Below, in pieces: positions 10,093 to 19,792 of a DNA stretch of 64,000 bases. The notes below the pieces were generated by a model, which ran no database searches, had not been told where the DNA came from, and worked only from the letters and a program-made list of their open reading frames with translations. A program made the translations under genes and the position numbers. Position 1 is the stretch's first letter, and every line of letters begins with the position of its first letter. This DNA comes from Prasinococcaceae sp. CCMP 1430 (lineage: Eukaryota; Prasinodermophyta; Palmophyllophyceae; Prasinococcales; Prasinococcaceae). The stretch lies in NCBI GenBank assembly GCA_013416795.1, contig RQSC01000027.1, positions 342,646-406,645 on the forward strand, written 5' to 3'.

Positions 10093-11301
10093 TCACATGA
10101 GCCACAGGCCGACCGCCGCGCCGGCGGCGGAGGTGATGAGCGCCGACACGAAGTTGACGGCGTGGTTGTCGAGGAAGTTCAGGCCCGAGATGCGCGTCAC
10201 CCCCGGGCCGGGCTTGTTGACAACCTTGCCTTTGACGGGGTCGAAACCTGAGAATTGCAGCGTGGCGCCGAGGAGCGAGTCCACCATTGAGCCGAACAAA
10301 CCGGCCCCAACACAGAGCGGTAGAGCTGCCCACACCGCGCCGCTGGCGGGAGCCGCGGCTAACGTGCCAAAGCCCACTGCGGCGGCACCGCACACCAGGC
10401 CGCCACCGAGCGCGGCTCCTGTGCCCAGTGGACTCACGCCACCGTTGGTGCCGCGCTTGCATCGCCTGAGTGTCGTGATGAGAATCGGCTCCGCCTTCGA
10501 AAGCACGCCTAGCTCGGACGACCACGTGTCTCCCGCGCAGCACGAGTAGTAGCACAGGTATGCGCAAGCGAGGGCCGTTGAAACGGGGTCCGCGGCTGCG
10601 TCGAACACAGGCGCTGATAGACCGCGCAGGGCGATGTGTGCGCCGGCGAAGGCAGTCGGCAGGCCGCCGTTCGCGGCGACCTGCACCCAGTCGCGCTGCC
10701 CGCCGGCCTTGTGGCCGTCCTCGATCCTGGCCTTGCGCTCGTTCCCGTACTTGGTGAGCGCGGATGACGAAATGAAGAAGGCCAGCAGCACTGAACCAAA
10801 GACTGCGTTGGCTGCGAGAGAAACCGCGCCGACCATTACGGCTGCAAGCGCCCCAGACCAGTTGAGGGACTTCTTCTTCAATCCCCCGTACGCCATCACC
10901 CCGCCAAGCGCTGCCGAGCAAAGTACGTTCACCTGCGGCGACGCCCCCGGCAGGGCGACCACGACGGCGGAGCCGACGATCAGCAGCGCGAGCGACGCGA
11001 GTGCCTTCTTGGCACCCCCTGAGGCGCGCGCCTCCCCCCTCGCGTCCTCGGGTGGCTCGGACTCGGTGATGGCGAGCGCCGCCGCAACGGGCCGGCGCGC
11101 GGCGCGCGTGAGCACGGCCGGTCGCGGGCCGAGCCACTCGCTCCTGCCGCTCCCGCCGCCCTGGGGGCGCCCAGCACGCGCGGCATCGCCGCCGCGCGGC
11201 ACAGGCCGGCAGCACCGCGCCGCCGCACCCTGTTGTGGCACCCCCGCACCGCAGCGGCGCACAAAATGCCGACCGACACCGACACTTCCGTACGCCTGCA
11301 T
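10093..11301 (-). CDS. VTE6/TMEM19 family (DUF92) membrane protein, probable phytyl-phosphate kinase
   Basis: 402 residues with an Ala/Arg/Gly-rich N-terminus of about 95 residues that looks like an organelle transit sequence, then about six hydrophobic segments. Family signatures are present: GDTWSSELGVLSKAEPILIT (about residues 257-276), the adjacent GTNGGVSPLGT, GSMVDSLLGATLQFSGFD, and the terminal LDNHAVNFVSALI. In Arabidopsis this family (VTE6) phosphorylates phytyl phosphate to phytyl diphosphate in the plastid envelope for tocopherol synthesis; TMEM19 is the animal relative. A plastid role here is inferred from the N-terminal extension and plant parallels. Divergently transcribed from the oxygenase-like gene that follows. 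Single exon. Confidence 0.85.
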   Translation of the reverse strand: MQAYGSVGVGRHFVRRCGAGVPQQGAAARCCRPVPRGGDAARAGRPQGGGSGRSEWLGPRPAVLTRAARRPVAAALAITESEPPEDARGEARASGGAKKALASLALLIVGSAVVVALPGASPQVNVLCSAALGGVMAYGGLKKKSLNWSGALAAVMVGAVSLAANAVFGSVLLAFFISSSALTKYGNERKARIEDGHKAGGQRDWVQVAANGGLPTAFAGAHIALRGLSAPVFDAAADPVSTALACAYLCYYSCCAGDTWSSELGVLSKAEPILITTLRRCKRGTNGGVSPLGTGAALGGGLVCGAAAVGFGTLAAAPASGAVWAALPLCVGAGLFGSMVDSLLGATLQFSGFDPVKGKVVNKPGPGVTRISGLNFLDNHAVNFVSALITSAAGAAVGLWLM

Positions 11302-11431
11302 TCGAAGTCACGGTGGTGGCTCCTGGTGCAAATGAACATGAATTCGGCACGCAGCGCGCGCGGGCGGGCGGCACCGCAGGGCACACGCCGCACCGCGCGC
11401 GGCGGGACGGGGGCGATGGGCAGGGTGGTGA

Positions 11432-12220
11432 CTCGCGGCCGCGCTCGCGCTCGCGCTCGCGGGCGCGGGCGCGCCCGCAGGCGCCGCGCAGGGCGCCCTC
11501 GACGACGGCGCCCTCTTCCCAGGGTGGGACGGGGAACGCGGGGGCAGGGCAGGCAAGGTGCCCAGGGAGCAGCTGCGGATGCTGTCGTGGAAGCCGCGGG
11601 TGGTCGAGCATCGAGGCTTCCTTATAGCGGCCGAGTGCGACGCGATCATCGACGCCGCGAAAGTGCTCGGGGACGCGGTTGACGAGCCGGAAGGGGCGGT
11701 GTTGGCACCCGACGACGTCTCGTACGCCGCGCAGCGCGCGCTCGCCCACGCTGATGCGTCCGCGGAGCGCACCTCCATGATGCCCGCGCAGAATGCTGGC
11801 GTGTGGCGCGTGCGCCGCCTGACGCACGAGTCCGCTGAGGAGGACGCGCAGCTCGACACGATTGCCGGGCTCGCGCCGGGCAAGCGCCTCCCGCCTGGTG
11901 GGCAGGTGGCAGGCGTGGTGGTGGTGTTCCTCTCCGACGCCCCCCTTGGGGGCGGCGGCGAGCAGGTGTTCCCCGACGCCGACCTCTCCGCGTCGTCGTG
12001 GGAGCGCGATAAGGGCCTGCGCTGGTCCAAGTGCGCGACCCGCGGCTCGCCGCTCGCCATCTCGCCGCGCAAGGGCGACGCGCTGCTCTCGTGGGCGCTG
12101 GACAACGCACTGCGCGAGGACGCGCGCGCCTCGCGCAAGGCGTGCCCGCCCGCCGACGGCGAGGTGTGGATCGCCACCAAGGTGATGTACACCAACTCGT
12201 TGCTCGAAGGGTCGGGCTGA
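11432..12220 (+). CDS. Divergent prolyl-4-hydroxylase-like protein, iron ligands not evident
   Basis: The C-terminal 210 residues match the P4H-alpha fold: LSWKPRVVEHRGFLIAAECDAII, then VVVVFLSDAPLGGGGEQVFP and SPRKGDALLSWALDN ... EVWIATKVMYTNSLL. The frame stays open upstream to 11432, encoding a hydrophobic ALALALAGAGAPAG signal-peptide core followed by a mature N-terminus, but it has no ATG and meets a stop at 11429. The ATG at 11415 lies one base out of frame, so a one-base assembly error, or an unseen 5' exon, would complete it. Oddly, the HxD motif is not visible, the distal His position reads SRKACPP instead of HGGCPV, and the 2OG Lys position is changed. A secretory-pathway pseudo-enzyme or a relaxed paralogue is likely. 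Confidence 0.7.
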   Translation, partial: LAAALALALAGAGAPAGAAQGALDDGALFPGWDGERGGRAGKVPREQLRMLSWKPRVVEHRGFLIAAECDAIIDAAKVLGDAVDEPEGAVLAPDDVSYAAQRALAHADASAERTSMMPAQNAGVWRVRRLTHESAEEDAQLDTIAGLAPGKRLPPGGQVAGVVVVFLSDAPLGGGGEQVFPDADLSASSWERDKGLRWSKCATRGSPLAISPRKGDALLSWALDNALREDARASRKACPPADGEVWIATKVMYTNSLLEGSG

Positions 12221-12797
12221 CGTGGGCGGCAGGGCGCGCGGCGGGCGGGCGCGCGGGCCGCGCGGCGACGCCAGGTGAGCGCGCACGCACGCCCCGGCTC
12301 GCGCCACCGCCGCGCGGGCGCGGGCGTCGCGCATGCGCAGCTTTACACACAAACCCTTCAACCCCAATGGTAATCCTGACGTCCTTAACCTCAACCCATC
12401 GCGCGCCGCGCGCCGCGCGCGCAGCGCCTTCCGCTGTCCCTCCCATCCGCCTCTTCCCCGAAAGCGGCCCTTCCTTTGGTGCGCGGCGCCGCGGCGCGAT
12501 GGCGTTTCGCCTGGACGGCGGGTGCGGCTCCCGCCGATGCGCGCCGCGGGGTGCCACTTCGCGCGCTCGCGCGCGCCCCCGCCGGCAGGAGGGGGACGAC
12601 GAGCGCGGCAGCCCACGCAGCGGCGGCGGCCACTGATCGGGAGCTCGTCAGCGCCGCGCTGAAGGGGGGGGCGGGTGAGGAGGAGCGGGGAGGCTCGCGC
12701 CACGCGCAAGCGTGGGAGGCGCTGGGAGCAACTCGGACCCGCCGTGCTGGGGGGGTAGGAGGGGGTGGGCGCGACGCGCTCGCGGCGTGGCGGCGCC
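12221..12797. other. Intergenic spacer
   Basis: 577 bp between two plus-strand genes. I see no gene. It is uniformly GC-rich apart from an AT-richer patch near 12335-12390, and it presumably contains the polyadenylation region of the hydroxylase-like gene and the promoter of the methyltransferase gene. Confidence 0.5.
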
Positions 12798-15700
12798 ATG
12801 GGGACGGTAGACGCGGCGACGCGCGCGCTCATCGAGCAGGAGACAGGCCTGCGAACAGAGGACCTGTCGAAGGGGGAGCTGGCTTTCATGGCGGAGAGGT
12901 CCAAGGCTGCGGGCAATGCCGCGTTCAAGACCAAGGATTACCGGATGGCAATCAAGATGTACTGCCAGGCCATCGCCGCAGACGAGACGGACGCGACGCT
13001 CTTCGCAAATCGCTCTGCGACTTACCTTGCTGTCGACCGCGCGCATGATGCGCTCGTGGATGCGGCCAAGGCGGTCGAACTCGACCGCGCGTGGCCAAAG
13101 GGCTACTATCGCCTCGGCATGGCGCTCGCGGCCTTGGAGCGCTGGGCACAGGCTGCGCAGACGTTCGAGCACGGGCTCGAGCTCGCACCGGACTCTGCGG
13201 ACCTCGAGGCGAAAGCGGCTCACGCGCGCGAAAAGGCGGGGGCTCTCGCGCGCGCAAAGAAGGTCGAAGTGGACGCCGCTCGGCGCAACCTCGTGCTCAA
13301 GCTGCGCGACGCGCGGCGAGAGGACCGAGTCGCATACATGCGGTGGCAGTTTTCGCAGGGCCTCGCGAGCCCCGAGCACGAACCTGAGGACTACGAGTGG
13401 CGACCTACCTTCCTGCCAAGCATGAAGCTGCGTCCGCCCAGCGAGCGAGCCCTGCGGCGCAACGAGCGCCACCTGCGCGGCATGCGCAACTTCGTTTCGA
13501 TGCTTGGGGAGCTTGACCAGCCAAAGTCTGCCTTGCGGCTTTGTCAGGACCCTGTGCGCCTGAGTGCCTTCGACCGCGCGTGCGGGGCGGCCATCGCGCG
13601 AGCGAATGCCCGCCTTGCGACGGCTGCGGGTGAGACGGAAGGGGGCGAGGTGGGGATAGCCAAGGGCGCGCCGGGCGTGCACATCCTAGTTGTGGAGGAG
13701 GGCACTGGGCTGCTGCCGATCGCAGCGGCCCTGCACATGGGCGCTGCAGGAACGCGCGGGCGCGTCAGCGTCGTGTGCCGCTCCAAAACGCTGATGCGCA
13801 TGGCGCGCCAATGCGCCTCGAGCAACGCCGCACTGCTCGCGCGAGCAGCGCCTGGCGTCGAGCTGTGCTTCGTCAGCACAGGCCTCGCTTTTCTCGCGTG
13901 CGAAGGTGAGGGAATCCCACAGCCGACCGAAGCCGACCGCGACCGTCTGTGCACGTACATACATGAGCACGACCGACGGCGTGACGAACAGGAAGGCAAG
14001 GCGACGCTGCCGTCGCCGGCGGACCTGCTCCTGATGGACAATTTTGGCTTCGAGCTGCTGGGTCAGCGTGCGCTGCCCGTCCTCGACTTCGCTCGCAAGT
14101 TCTTGCTCGCTAAGGGCGCGGAGGTGGTGCCCAGGCGAGTGGTAGTGAAGGCTCGCGTTGTGGAGCTGCGAATCACTGAGGTGTGCGGCATGGACGTGTC
14201 GTTCATCAACCAGTATCGATGGTACCCCGGTCACGAGCGCGTTGCCGACCTTGCGGCCACCAACTACAGCTTCTTGTCTCAGGAGTTTGTAGCATTTACT
14301 ATCGACCTCAACACGCGCGCACCAAGCGAGCTGAGCATGGCTGACTGGGAGTTTGATGAGACAGTGTTGGTCGACATTGATACCGATGGCACGTCGAACG
14401 GAGTGCTGTGGTGGTTCGAGCTCGACCTGGGAGAGAGCGGTGCACCTGGAGTCGTGCGCGCGGACGCGGATCCGGCTGGTCGCCAAGCAGGAGGGGGAGA
14501 GAGTTGCGACGACAGCAGCGAAGGGAGTTACAGCAGCAACGACACGCTGGTCCTGAGCAGTGGCCCCGGATCAGGGTGCTCAAGCAGCATCGGACAGGCG
14601 ATCATGTACTGGGATGAGACCCCGGTGCGCACCGGCGAGACGCTCGCTGTGCGCGTGCGCCAAAGCGAGCACCACATCAACTTTGCGACAGTGCCGGCGC
14701 CCACACGCCCTCGGCACGCTCACATTCCGCGCTGGCACTTCGATATGCTGATGGACGATCAGCGCAACGAGTGCTACATGAAGGCAATCAAGAGCGCCAT
14801 CGAGTCCAAGCGCGCTTTCGGGTACAAGGACAAAGAACTCTTCGTACTTGATGTCGGCGCGGGGACGGGTATCTTGTCAATGATGGCAGCGAAGGCAGGG
14901 GCTGACAAGGTCGGCGCAATCGAGCAGACGGTCCACATGGCCGACGTCGGAGAGGAGGCGATCGTGATGAACGGCTATTTCAGGGAGGTCACCATGATCA
15001 ACAAGAACTCGCGCTACATGAAGGCAGAGCCATACCAAGACGGGCGCCGCCCGGACATCGAGAGGCGGGCAGATATGCTCATCTACGAGGTGTTCGACTC
15101 GGGCCTGATCGGCGAAGGCGCGCTGCACGCCGTTGGCTACGCATTCCGCAATTTGCTGAATGAGGACGCGACCATCTGCCCCGTGGGCGCCACCGTTTAT
15201 GCGCAGGCCATCGAGATGCGCCTGGAGGATGTTGTGCTGTCGGGACAGCAAGTGGACGTGCGCCAGCTGAACAGGTACCGCTGGCGCGCGGACTACGAGG
15301 GCTACGAACTGGGCAAGATGCGCGACAAGTGGAGGCCACTCAGCGAGCCTGAAGCGGTATTCGCCTTTGACTTCTACGAATGGCAGCAGAATATGCAGCC
15401 GATAGAGCGAAAGCTCGACCTGGAGATCACCGAGTCAGGCGTAGTGACGGCCATCGCCTTCTGGTTCGAGCTGGAGCTCGACGAGGACACTCTTCTGAGC
15501 ACGTCGCCTTATGCCGACGAAAAAGGTCCCACGTGGCAGCAGGCCGTTCAGTACATCGAGGAGCTTGCGATGTGCGAGGGTAGCACTCTCCCACTGGTTG
15601 CGAAACACGACACATACTCGATCACGTTCGAGGTGCATGATGACTCGGATGACATCGACAGGATCGAGATGCGCACTGGCGTACCGCTGTACGACCCCGT

Positions 15701-15881
15701 GTGGCACGTCGCGTACAATCGGCTTAAGGAGGTAAATTCGGAGACGGCGAGGAAATGCGCAGAGCAACCGCTGCATTTCCGCGAGGTGGCCGAGGCTGCT
15801 GTGCTGATGGGCACGAGACCCGCGGACCTCGGCCTCGAGGCGGACGCAGCCACGAGCTTCGCGGCAAAATTCATGGGCTGA
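12798..15881 (+). CDS. TPR-containing double-module protein arginine methyltransferase (PRMT7/PRMT9-like)
   Basis: 1027 residues in one exon. Residues about 36-135 form three TPRs of the STI1 type (AERSKAAGNAAFKTKDYRMA, ATLFANRSATYL, WPKGYYRLGMAL). Two PRMT units follow. The first (about 295-600) is degenerate: its SAM loop reads VVEEGTG and its double-E loop DNFGFELLGQ. The second (about 680-1000) is canonical, with VLDVGAGTGILSMMAAKAGA at about 683 and YEVFDSGLIGEGALH keeping both Glu residues. Barrel strands RYRW and WFELDLGE/WFELELDE recur in both. PRMT7 and PRMT9 also carry tandem units, and PRMT9 has N-terminal TPRs, but there the N-terminal unit is the active one. ATG at 12798 is the first in frame. 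Confidence 0.93.
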   Translation: MGTVDAATRALIEQETGLRTEDLSKGELAFMAERSKAAGNAAFKTKDYRMAIKMYCQAIAADETDATLFANRSATYLAVDRAHDALVDAAKAVELDRAWPKGYYRLGMALAALERWAQAAQTFEHGLELAPDSADLEAKAAHAREKAGALARAKKVEVDAARRNLVLKLRDARREDRVAYMRWQFSQGLASPEHEPEDYEWRPTFLPSMKLRPPSERALRRNERHLRGMRNFVSMLGELDQPKSALRLCQDPVRLSAFDRACGAAIARANARLATAAGETEGGEVGIAKGAPGVHILVVEEGTGLLPIAAALHMGAAGTRGRVSVVCRSKTLMRMARQCASSNAALLARAAPGVELCFVSTGLAFLACEGEGIPQPTEADRDRLCTYIHEHDRRRDEQEGKATLPSPADLLLMDNFGFELLGQRALPVLDFARKFLLAKGAEVVPRRVVVKARVVELRITEVCGMDVSFINQYRWYPGHERVADLAATNYSFLSQEFVAFTIDLNTRAPSELSMADWEFDETVLVDIDTDGTSNGVLWWFELDLGESGAPGVVRADADPAGRQAGGGESCDDSSEGSYSSNDTLVLSSGPGSGCSSSIGQAIMYWDETPVRTGETLAVRVRQSEHHINFATVPAPTRPRHAHIPRWHFDMLMDDQRNECYMKAIKSAIESKRAFGYKDKELFVLDVGAGTGILSMMAAKAGADKVGAIEQTVHMADVGEEAIVMNGYFREVTMINKNSRYMKAEPYQDGRRPDIERRADMLIYEVFDSGLIGEGALHAVGYAFRNLLNEDATICPVGATVYAQAIEMRLEDVVLSGQQVDVRQLNRYRWRADYEGYELGKMRDKWRPLSEPEAVFAFDFYEWQQNMQPIERKLDLEITESGVVTAIAFWFELELDEDTLLSTSPYADEKGPTWQQAVQYIEELAMCEGSTLPLVAKHDTYSITFEVHDDSDDIDRIEMRTGVPLYDPVWHVAYNRLKEVNSETARKCAEQPLHFREVAEAAVLMGTRPADLGLEADAATSFAAKFMG

Positions 15882-15925
15882 GTTCGTGCGCGTAATGCAG
15901 TACAGGTACATTTATGTCACACTGG

Positions 15926-15944
15926 TACTAGTACTAGTACTAGT
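15926..15944. repeat. GTACTA hexamer repeat between convergent genes
   Basis: About three copies of a self-complementary hexamer (GTACTA) occupy the 141-bp gap between the stop of the methyltransferase gene and the stop of NAA25. The repeat can fold on itself, and TGTA/TTTATGT words for 3' processing are near. It may mark the shared 3' ends. Confidence 0.6.
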
Positions 15945-16022
15945 ATTGTACAGCCTCCTTCACAGCGCCGCGGGACCCAAGCACGGTAGCGTGTGCATTC
16001 AAGTACGCGAACGCACGAGCGA

Positions 16023-19000
16023 TCAGTCGAACGACAAGGCCGCACCGCGGCTCCAAGTGGCACTCTCTGCGAGCGAGTCCGCGATAGCGTTAGCGGCTGC
16101 CACCTGATCCTCGGCCACTTTGGTAGCGATTGCGACGAGGTCCGACTCCCAGGTGGGCGGCAGCACGCTGCTCCCGACAATGCGAGCCTCGCTCACAAGC
16201 GCCGCCGCGAGCGCATCGGCGTCCCGTCCGAGCTTGTCGACTACGTCATTCAGGTGAGCAGTGACAGCCTCGGCACACTCGCACAAGGCCGCACGCACAC
16301 TCGCATCGGCGTCAGCTCCATCACGCGCGTTGAGCGTGCGTCTCGCCTGCCTGAGCAGAACTGCCGCCCACCTCGCACCATCATTTGCCAGCCAGCCAGC
16401 GCGTTCGAGCGCTCCGCATGTGTACACAGTAGCATGCTCTCTGAGCGCCGTCTCGACACCAGCGGCCGCGACAGCCACCGCCGTTGTCAGTTTGGAGAGC
16501 TTCTCGATGGCATCGCTTTCGCCCGCGGCGACGGCGGCCCAAGCGTTCGCTGCAGCACAGGTCACCGCTCCAGCCTCGCGGCGTACTTCAATTCGCCAGC
16601 AACACGTGGGCGCGAAGGGAAGGGGGGGGAAGGGGCACGAATCGTCGGTGTGCGAGCGCGTGTCAGGAAAGTTTTGAATGGCAGGGCATAGCGTCATCTC
16701 ACTAAGTGCAACCACACCGGCGTGTGGGCGGCACAACATCAGAGAGACTCCCAAAGTCGTATGGTCGTCATGGTTCTTCGGATGTCCATATCTACTAAAA
16801 TATAAGACAATCATCACACGTGCCACGCATGTCGCAATCGTGTGCGCCGAGCGCAAGTGACGTACATTGATTCCCACTGCCGCCAGCGGCGATGTCTGCG
16901 GCGCGAGCATGGGACTCCGCGAGAGCGAGCGCCTGCGGCGCGCTCGCGGGCGCTGCAGCCGCTGCGCGCGCCACGAGCGCCAGGAGGCGCTTCTGCTCCA
17001 CACGGCTACGCCAGGCCGCCTCCTCGCGCGCGGGCAGATCGTTCTGCCGTCCGCCTAGCCCTTCCACAGCACCTGCGCCACACAGTGCGCACGCGCCAGG
17101 TAGAGGATCCCAGAAGGGCCGCAGGCACATGTCTTCATTCGCACGCAGCGTGTCGAGGCCCGAGGCTGCGACGGCAATGTCCTGCTCGGTTGCGTCGCCG
17201 TCCACGCCAGCGCCTGCGGGGGCAGCCTCAACGCCGGCAGTCACACAGGCGACAAGCGCCTCCTCGAGCGCCTTGTCCGCGCGCACGTCCGCCAGCTGGT
17301 GGCTCGCGGCCAGGCGCTGTTTGAAGGCCACCATCTCGGACGCCTTGGAGAATGCTTTGCTGCGCAGTGCAAGGACGTACATGTCGCCCGCGTCGCCGCT
17401 TTCGTGGTCATCATGGAGCTTCTCAACCGCACGGCGCATGCTGCGCGCGACGGCACGCGAGCCCAGCGTGTCGAGTGCAGGCAGCAGATGGTGCGAGAGC
17501 GTGTCCATTTGGATGTTCTTGAGGTCGAGGGGTTTGGCATGCGCGTGCGCGCGCGTCGGGCAGCCAAGCGCTAGGTATGCCGACATGAGAGCGAACCGCA
17601 TGTCCGCATGGTGCGACGAGCGCGCACAGCCACGCTCAAGTACAGCTATCGCCAGCAGCACCGTGCCCTCGCGCGCTGGCGAGGTCATCTTTCCGGCCGC
17701 GCTGAAGAGAGCGTTTGCCGCGCTCACGAGTAGGCCGTCCGCTGGAATGTGTTCGCGCGCGTCGACGTCCGCCTCCTTCACCACTGCTGCGGCATATTCG
17801 CCGCACAGCCTCGCTGCGACACTCGCGGCCTCGCTCGCGTCCAAATCGCGGTGCGCGCCGCAGTCCAATGCAATTGCGTACGCCGAGCACAATTTGCGCT
17901 GCCTCTTGTGCTCGGCTCCACCGCCCTCCTCGGCACCGCCCTTCTCGGCGAGTTCAAGCACGCGCCTCGCGAGCTCATCGGTGGCAGCAGCGTGGCCGCC
18001 CTCGCGGAGAGCGCGCGAATAGGCGCAGAGGTCGACAGCAGCGCTTGCCAGGTGCCCGTGCGCTTCGACAAACGCTACCATCGTGTCAACGAGCGCCGTG
18101 GGCGCGTCTGGATCGGCGCCACCGCGCAGCCGGCGCAGCGCGAGCTCGCAACGCGCCAGCCTTGGCCCGCGCAGCTTCTCCCCGTTCGGAATCGCAGCAG
18201 CAGTCACACTGAGCCCCTCCACCATCTCCTCGCACGATTCCAGCGCTTTGCTGAAGTCCGCCGCCCCGAAAGCCAGCGTGGCGTCCATGAATCCCACGAT
18301 CGCCAGCCAGTCGTCGGGGTTGGCATCGAGCAGCGCACGATGCTGTCGAGCGGCGGCCTCTCTGTCCCCCTTCGCCGCCCTCAGCTCGGCAATCGCTCTC
18401 CGGCGATCGGCCTCGAGCGTGATAAGTTTGCCGGCGTCACCCTCGAGCAGATCGGCGGCCTCGGCGTGCTTGCCCTGCTCCGCGAGCACTTCGACGAACA
18501 CGAGCAGCGCCTCAGCCGTCTCGAGGCCAGAGTCGGCGAGGCGCTTGCGCAGCATCATCTCAGCGAGCGTGAGGAGCTTTTCGGGTGCGACCGCCCCCGC
18601 CGTACTCCTCCCCCCCGCACCCTCGTCGCGCAAGCCGTGCCGCGCTTGCAGCAGCATCGCGACGGTGGCCCACAAGAGGTACGGCTCCTCGGCGTCGGAC
18701 CGGTACAGCTTCATCGCCATCTGCTGCTGCTTGAGGAAGGCGAAGTCCCTGCAGTGCGCGTCGAAGGTGATGTCGAGCAGGCCCTCGTTGCCCGGCTCCC
18801 TAGAGAGGGCCGCCTCGTACATCCTTGCCAGCCTGCCGCCTCCGATGCGCCCCTCCCGCAGCGCTGCCGCGAGCGGCGCAAGCACGCGCTCGTCGCAGTG
18901 CGCGTACCGCATCACCGAGTCGACCGCCTCTGTGGCTTCGGCGCCCATGCCGGCGCGCACGAGCGCGACGGCGCGTAGCGCCTGCAGCGTCGCCACTGGC

Positions 19001-19161
19001 ACTGTCGCCTCGTCGCCCTCACACTTCGCCAGCGCCGCTGCGGCGAGCCGCGCAGCACCTCGGTCGTCTCGCCGGTCGAGCGACGCGTACACGGGCTCGA
19101 GTAGCTGCTCGAGCAGCCGCTCGTCGCGCGCGGCGGCCTTTGCCCCCTCGCCTCCTGCGGC
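16023..19161 (-). CDS. NAA25: NatB auxiliary subunit NAA25 (MDM20), two exons resolved, 5' end unclear
   Basis: The NatB auxiliary subunit anchors the acetyltransferase NAA20 to ribosomes. Family signatures read in order: LLEQLLEPVYASLDRRD, DFAFLKQQQMAMKLYR, EEPYLLWATVAMLLQ, EKLLTLAEMMLRKRLADS, EALLVFVEVLAEQGKHAEA and NPDDWLAIVGFMDA, all helical-repeat (TPR-like). Exons on the minus strand: to 16878, then 16585-16023; the junction (A|TA) keeps the frame and gives a C-terminal Ala-rich helical end. About 940 residues, close to the human 972. The 5' end is the problem: no ATG precedes the conserved N-terminus in this frame, and the upstream DNA is the end of TSR2 in another frame (see finding). 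Internal Ala/Arg-rich stretches are typical for this genome. Confidence 0.9.
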
Positions 19162-19792
19162 CCTTCTTGGGCACCTCCCACCCGTCCGCCACCTCTTCTT
19201 CGGTGAGCAATGGCTCGGGCTTGGGTTTGGGCTCGCGCTCGCGCCCTGCGGCGGCTCCCTCGTCGTCGCCCTCCTTCCCCTTGCCGCCTGCTGCACTGCG
19301 CCCGGCGTCCCCGTCATCGCCGTCTTTGGCTGTGAGACCCTGCATGCTCTTCGCGAGCGCGTCGACCGCGCGCTTGGCCTTTCCTGCACTAGAAATCTTC
19401 GCCGCCAGCTTGAGGTTGCCGTCGCAGCACGCGGTGTGCAGCTTGCAGAGCTTGGCGGCGAGCTGCCGGCACGAGCCGTCGGCAATGTCGGCGTCGAACG
19501 ACTCATACATACCAAAGAGGAGCAGCTCATCGAGCTCGTGCATAAACTTGACCGCGCGCCCGCCGCGCCTGACGAACCACTCGTGCACGTCCTCCTCAAG
19601 CTCGCACGCCTTGGCCTCCGAGTCCGGGCCGCCCCACTCATCCGTGAGCGCCATTTGGAGGGCGGTCCAGCTTCCCATCAGGTCGGCCACGCCCGCACGG
19701 AACGCGGCCTCCAGGGCCTCCAGGTCGTGCGTCTCGCCGGTAGCGGCGGCGCCGGCGCCGGCAGCGCCGCCGCTGCTACCCTGCGATGCCAT
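19019..19792 (-). CDS. TSR2: Pre-rRNA-processing protein TSR2, 3' end overlapping NAA25
   Basis: From ATG 19792, residues about 25-130 are the WGG/TSR2 domain: MGSWTALQMALTDEWGGPDS, DVHEWFVRRGG, LDELLLFGMYESFDADIADG and CRQLAAKLCKLH. An acidic/Lys linker follows, then LLTEEEVADGWEVPKKG, resembling the conserved DGW-x-V-x-R/K end of TSR2. TSR2 is the escort chaperone for eS26 in 40S maturation. The homology ends near 19160; the rest of this frame to the stop at 19019 is Arg-rich and coincides with well-conserved NAA25 codons in a different frame, so it is probably not genuine TSR2 sequence. Either the two are one fused protein with an unseen frame change, or two overlapping genes. Confidence 0.82.
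   Translation of the reverse strand: MASQGSSGGAAGAGAAATGETHDLEALEAAFRAGVADLMGSWTALQMALTDEWGGPDSEAKACELEEDVHEWFVRRGGRAVKFMHELDELLLFGMYESFDADIADGSCRQLAAKLCKLHTACCDGNLKLAAKISSAGKAKRAVDALAKSMQGLTAKDGDDGDAGRSAAGGKGKEGDDEGAAAGREREPKPKPEPLLTEEEVADGWEVPKKGRRRRGGKGRRARRAAARAATRARVRVARPARRPRCCAARRSGAGEV

Noticed and set aside
10034..12934. Very long minus-strand open frame (about 966 codons) across the VTE6 and hydroxylase-like genes
   Set aside because: Translation is Arg/Ala/Pro/Gly noise, and it overlaps two conserved genes in other frames. At this GC content stops are rare, so long frames are expected by chance.
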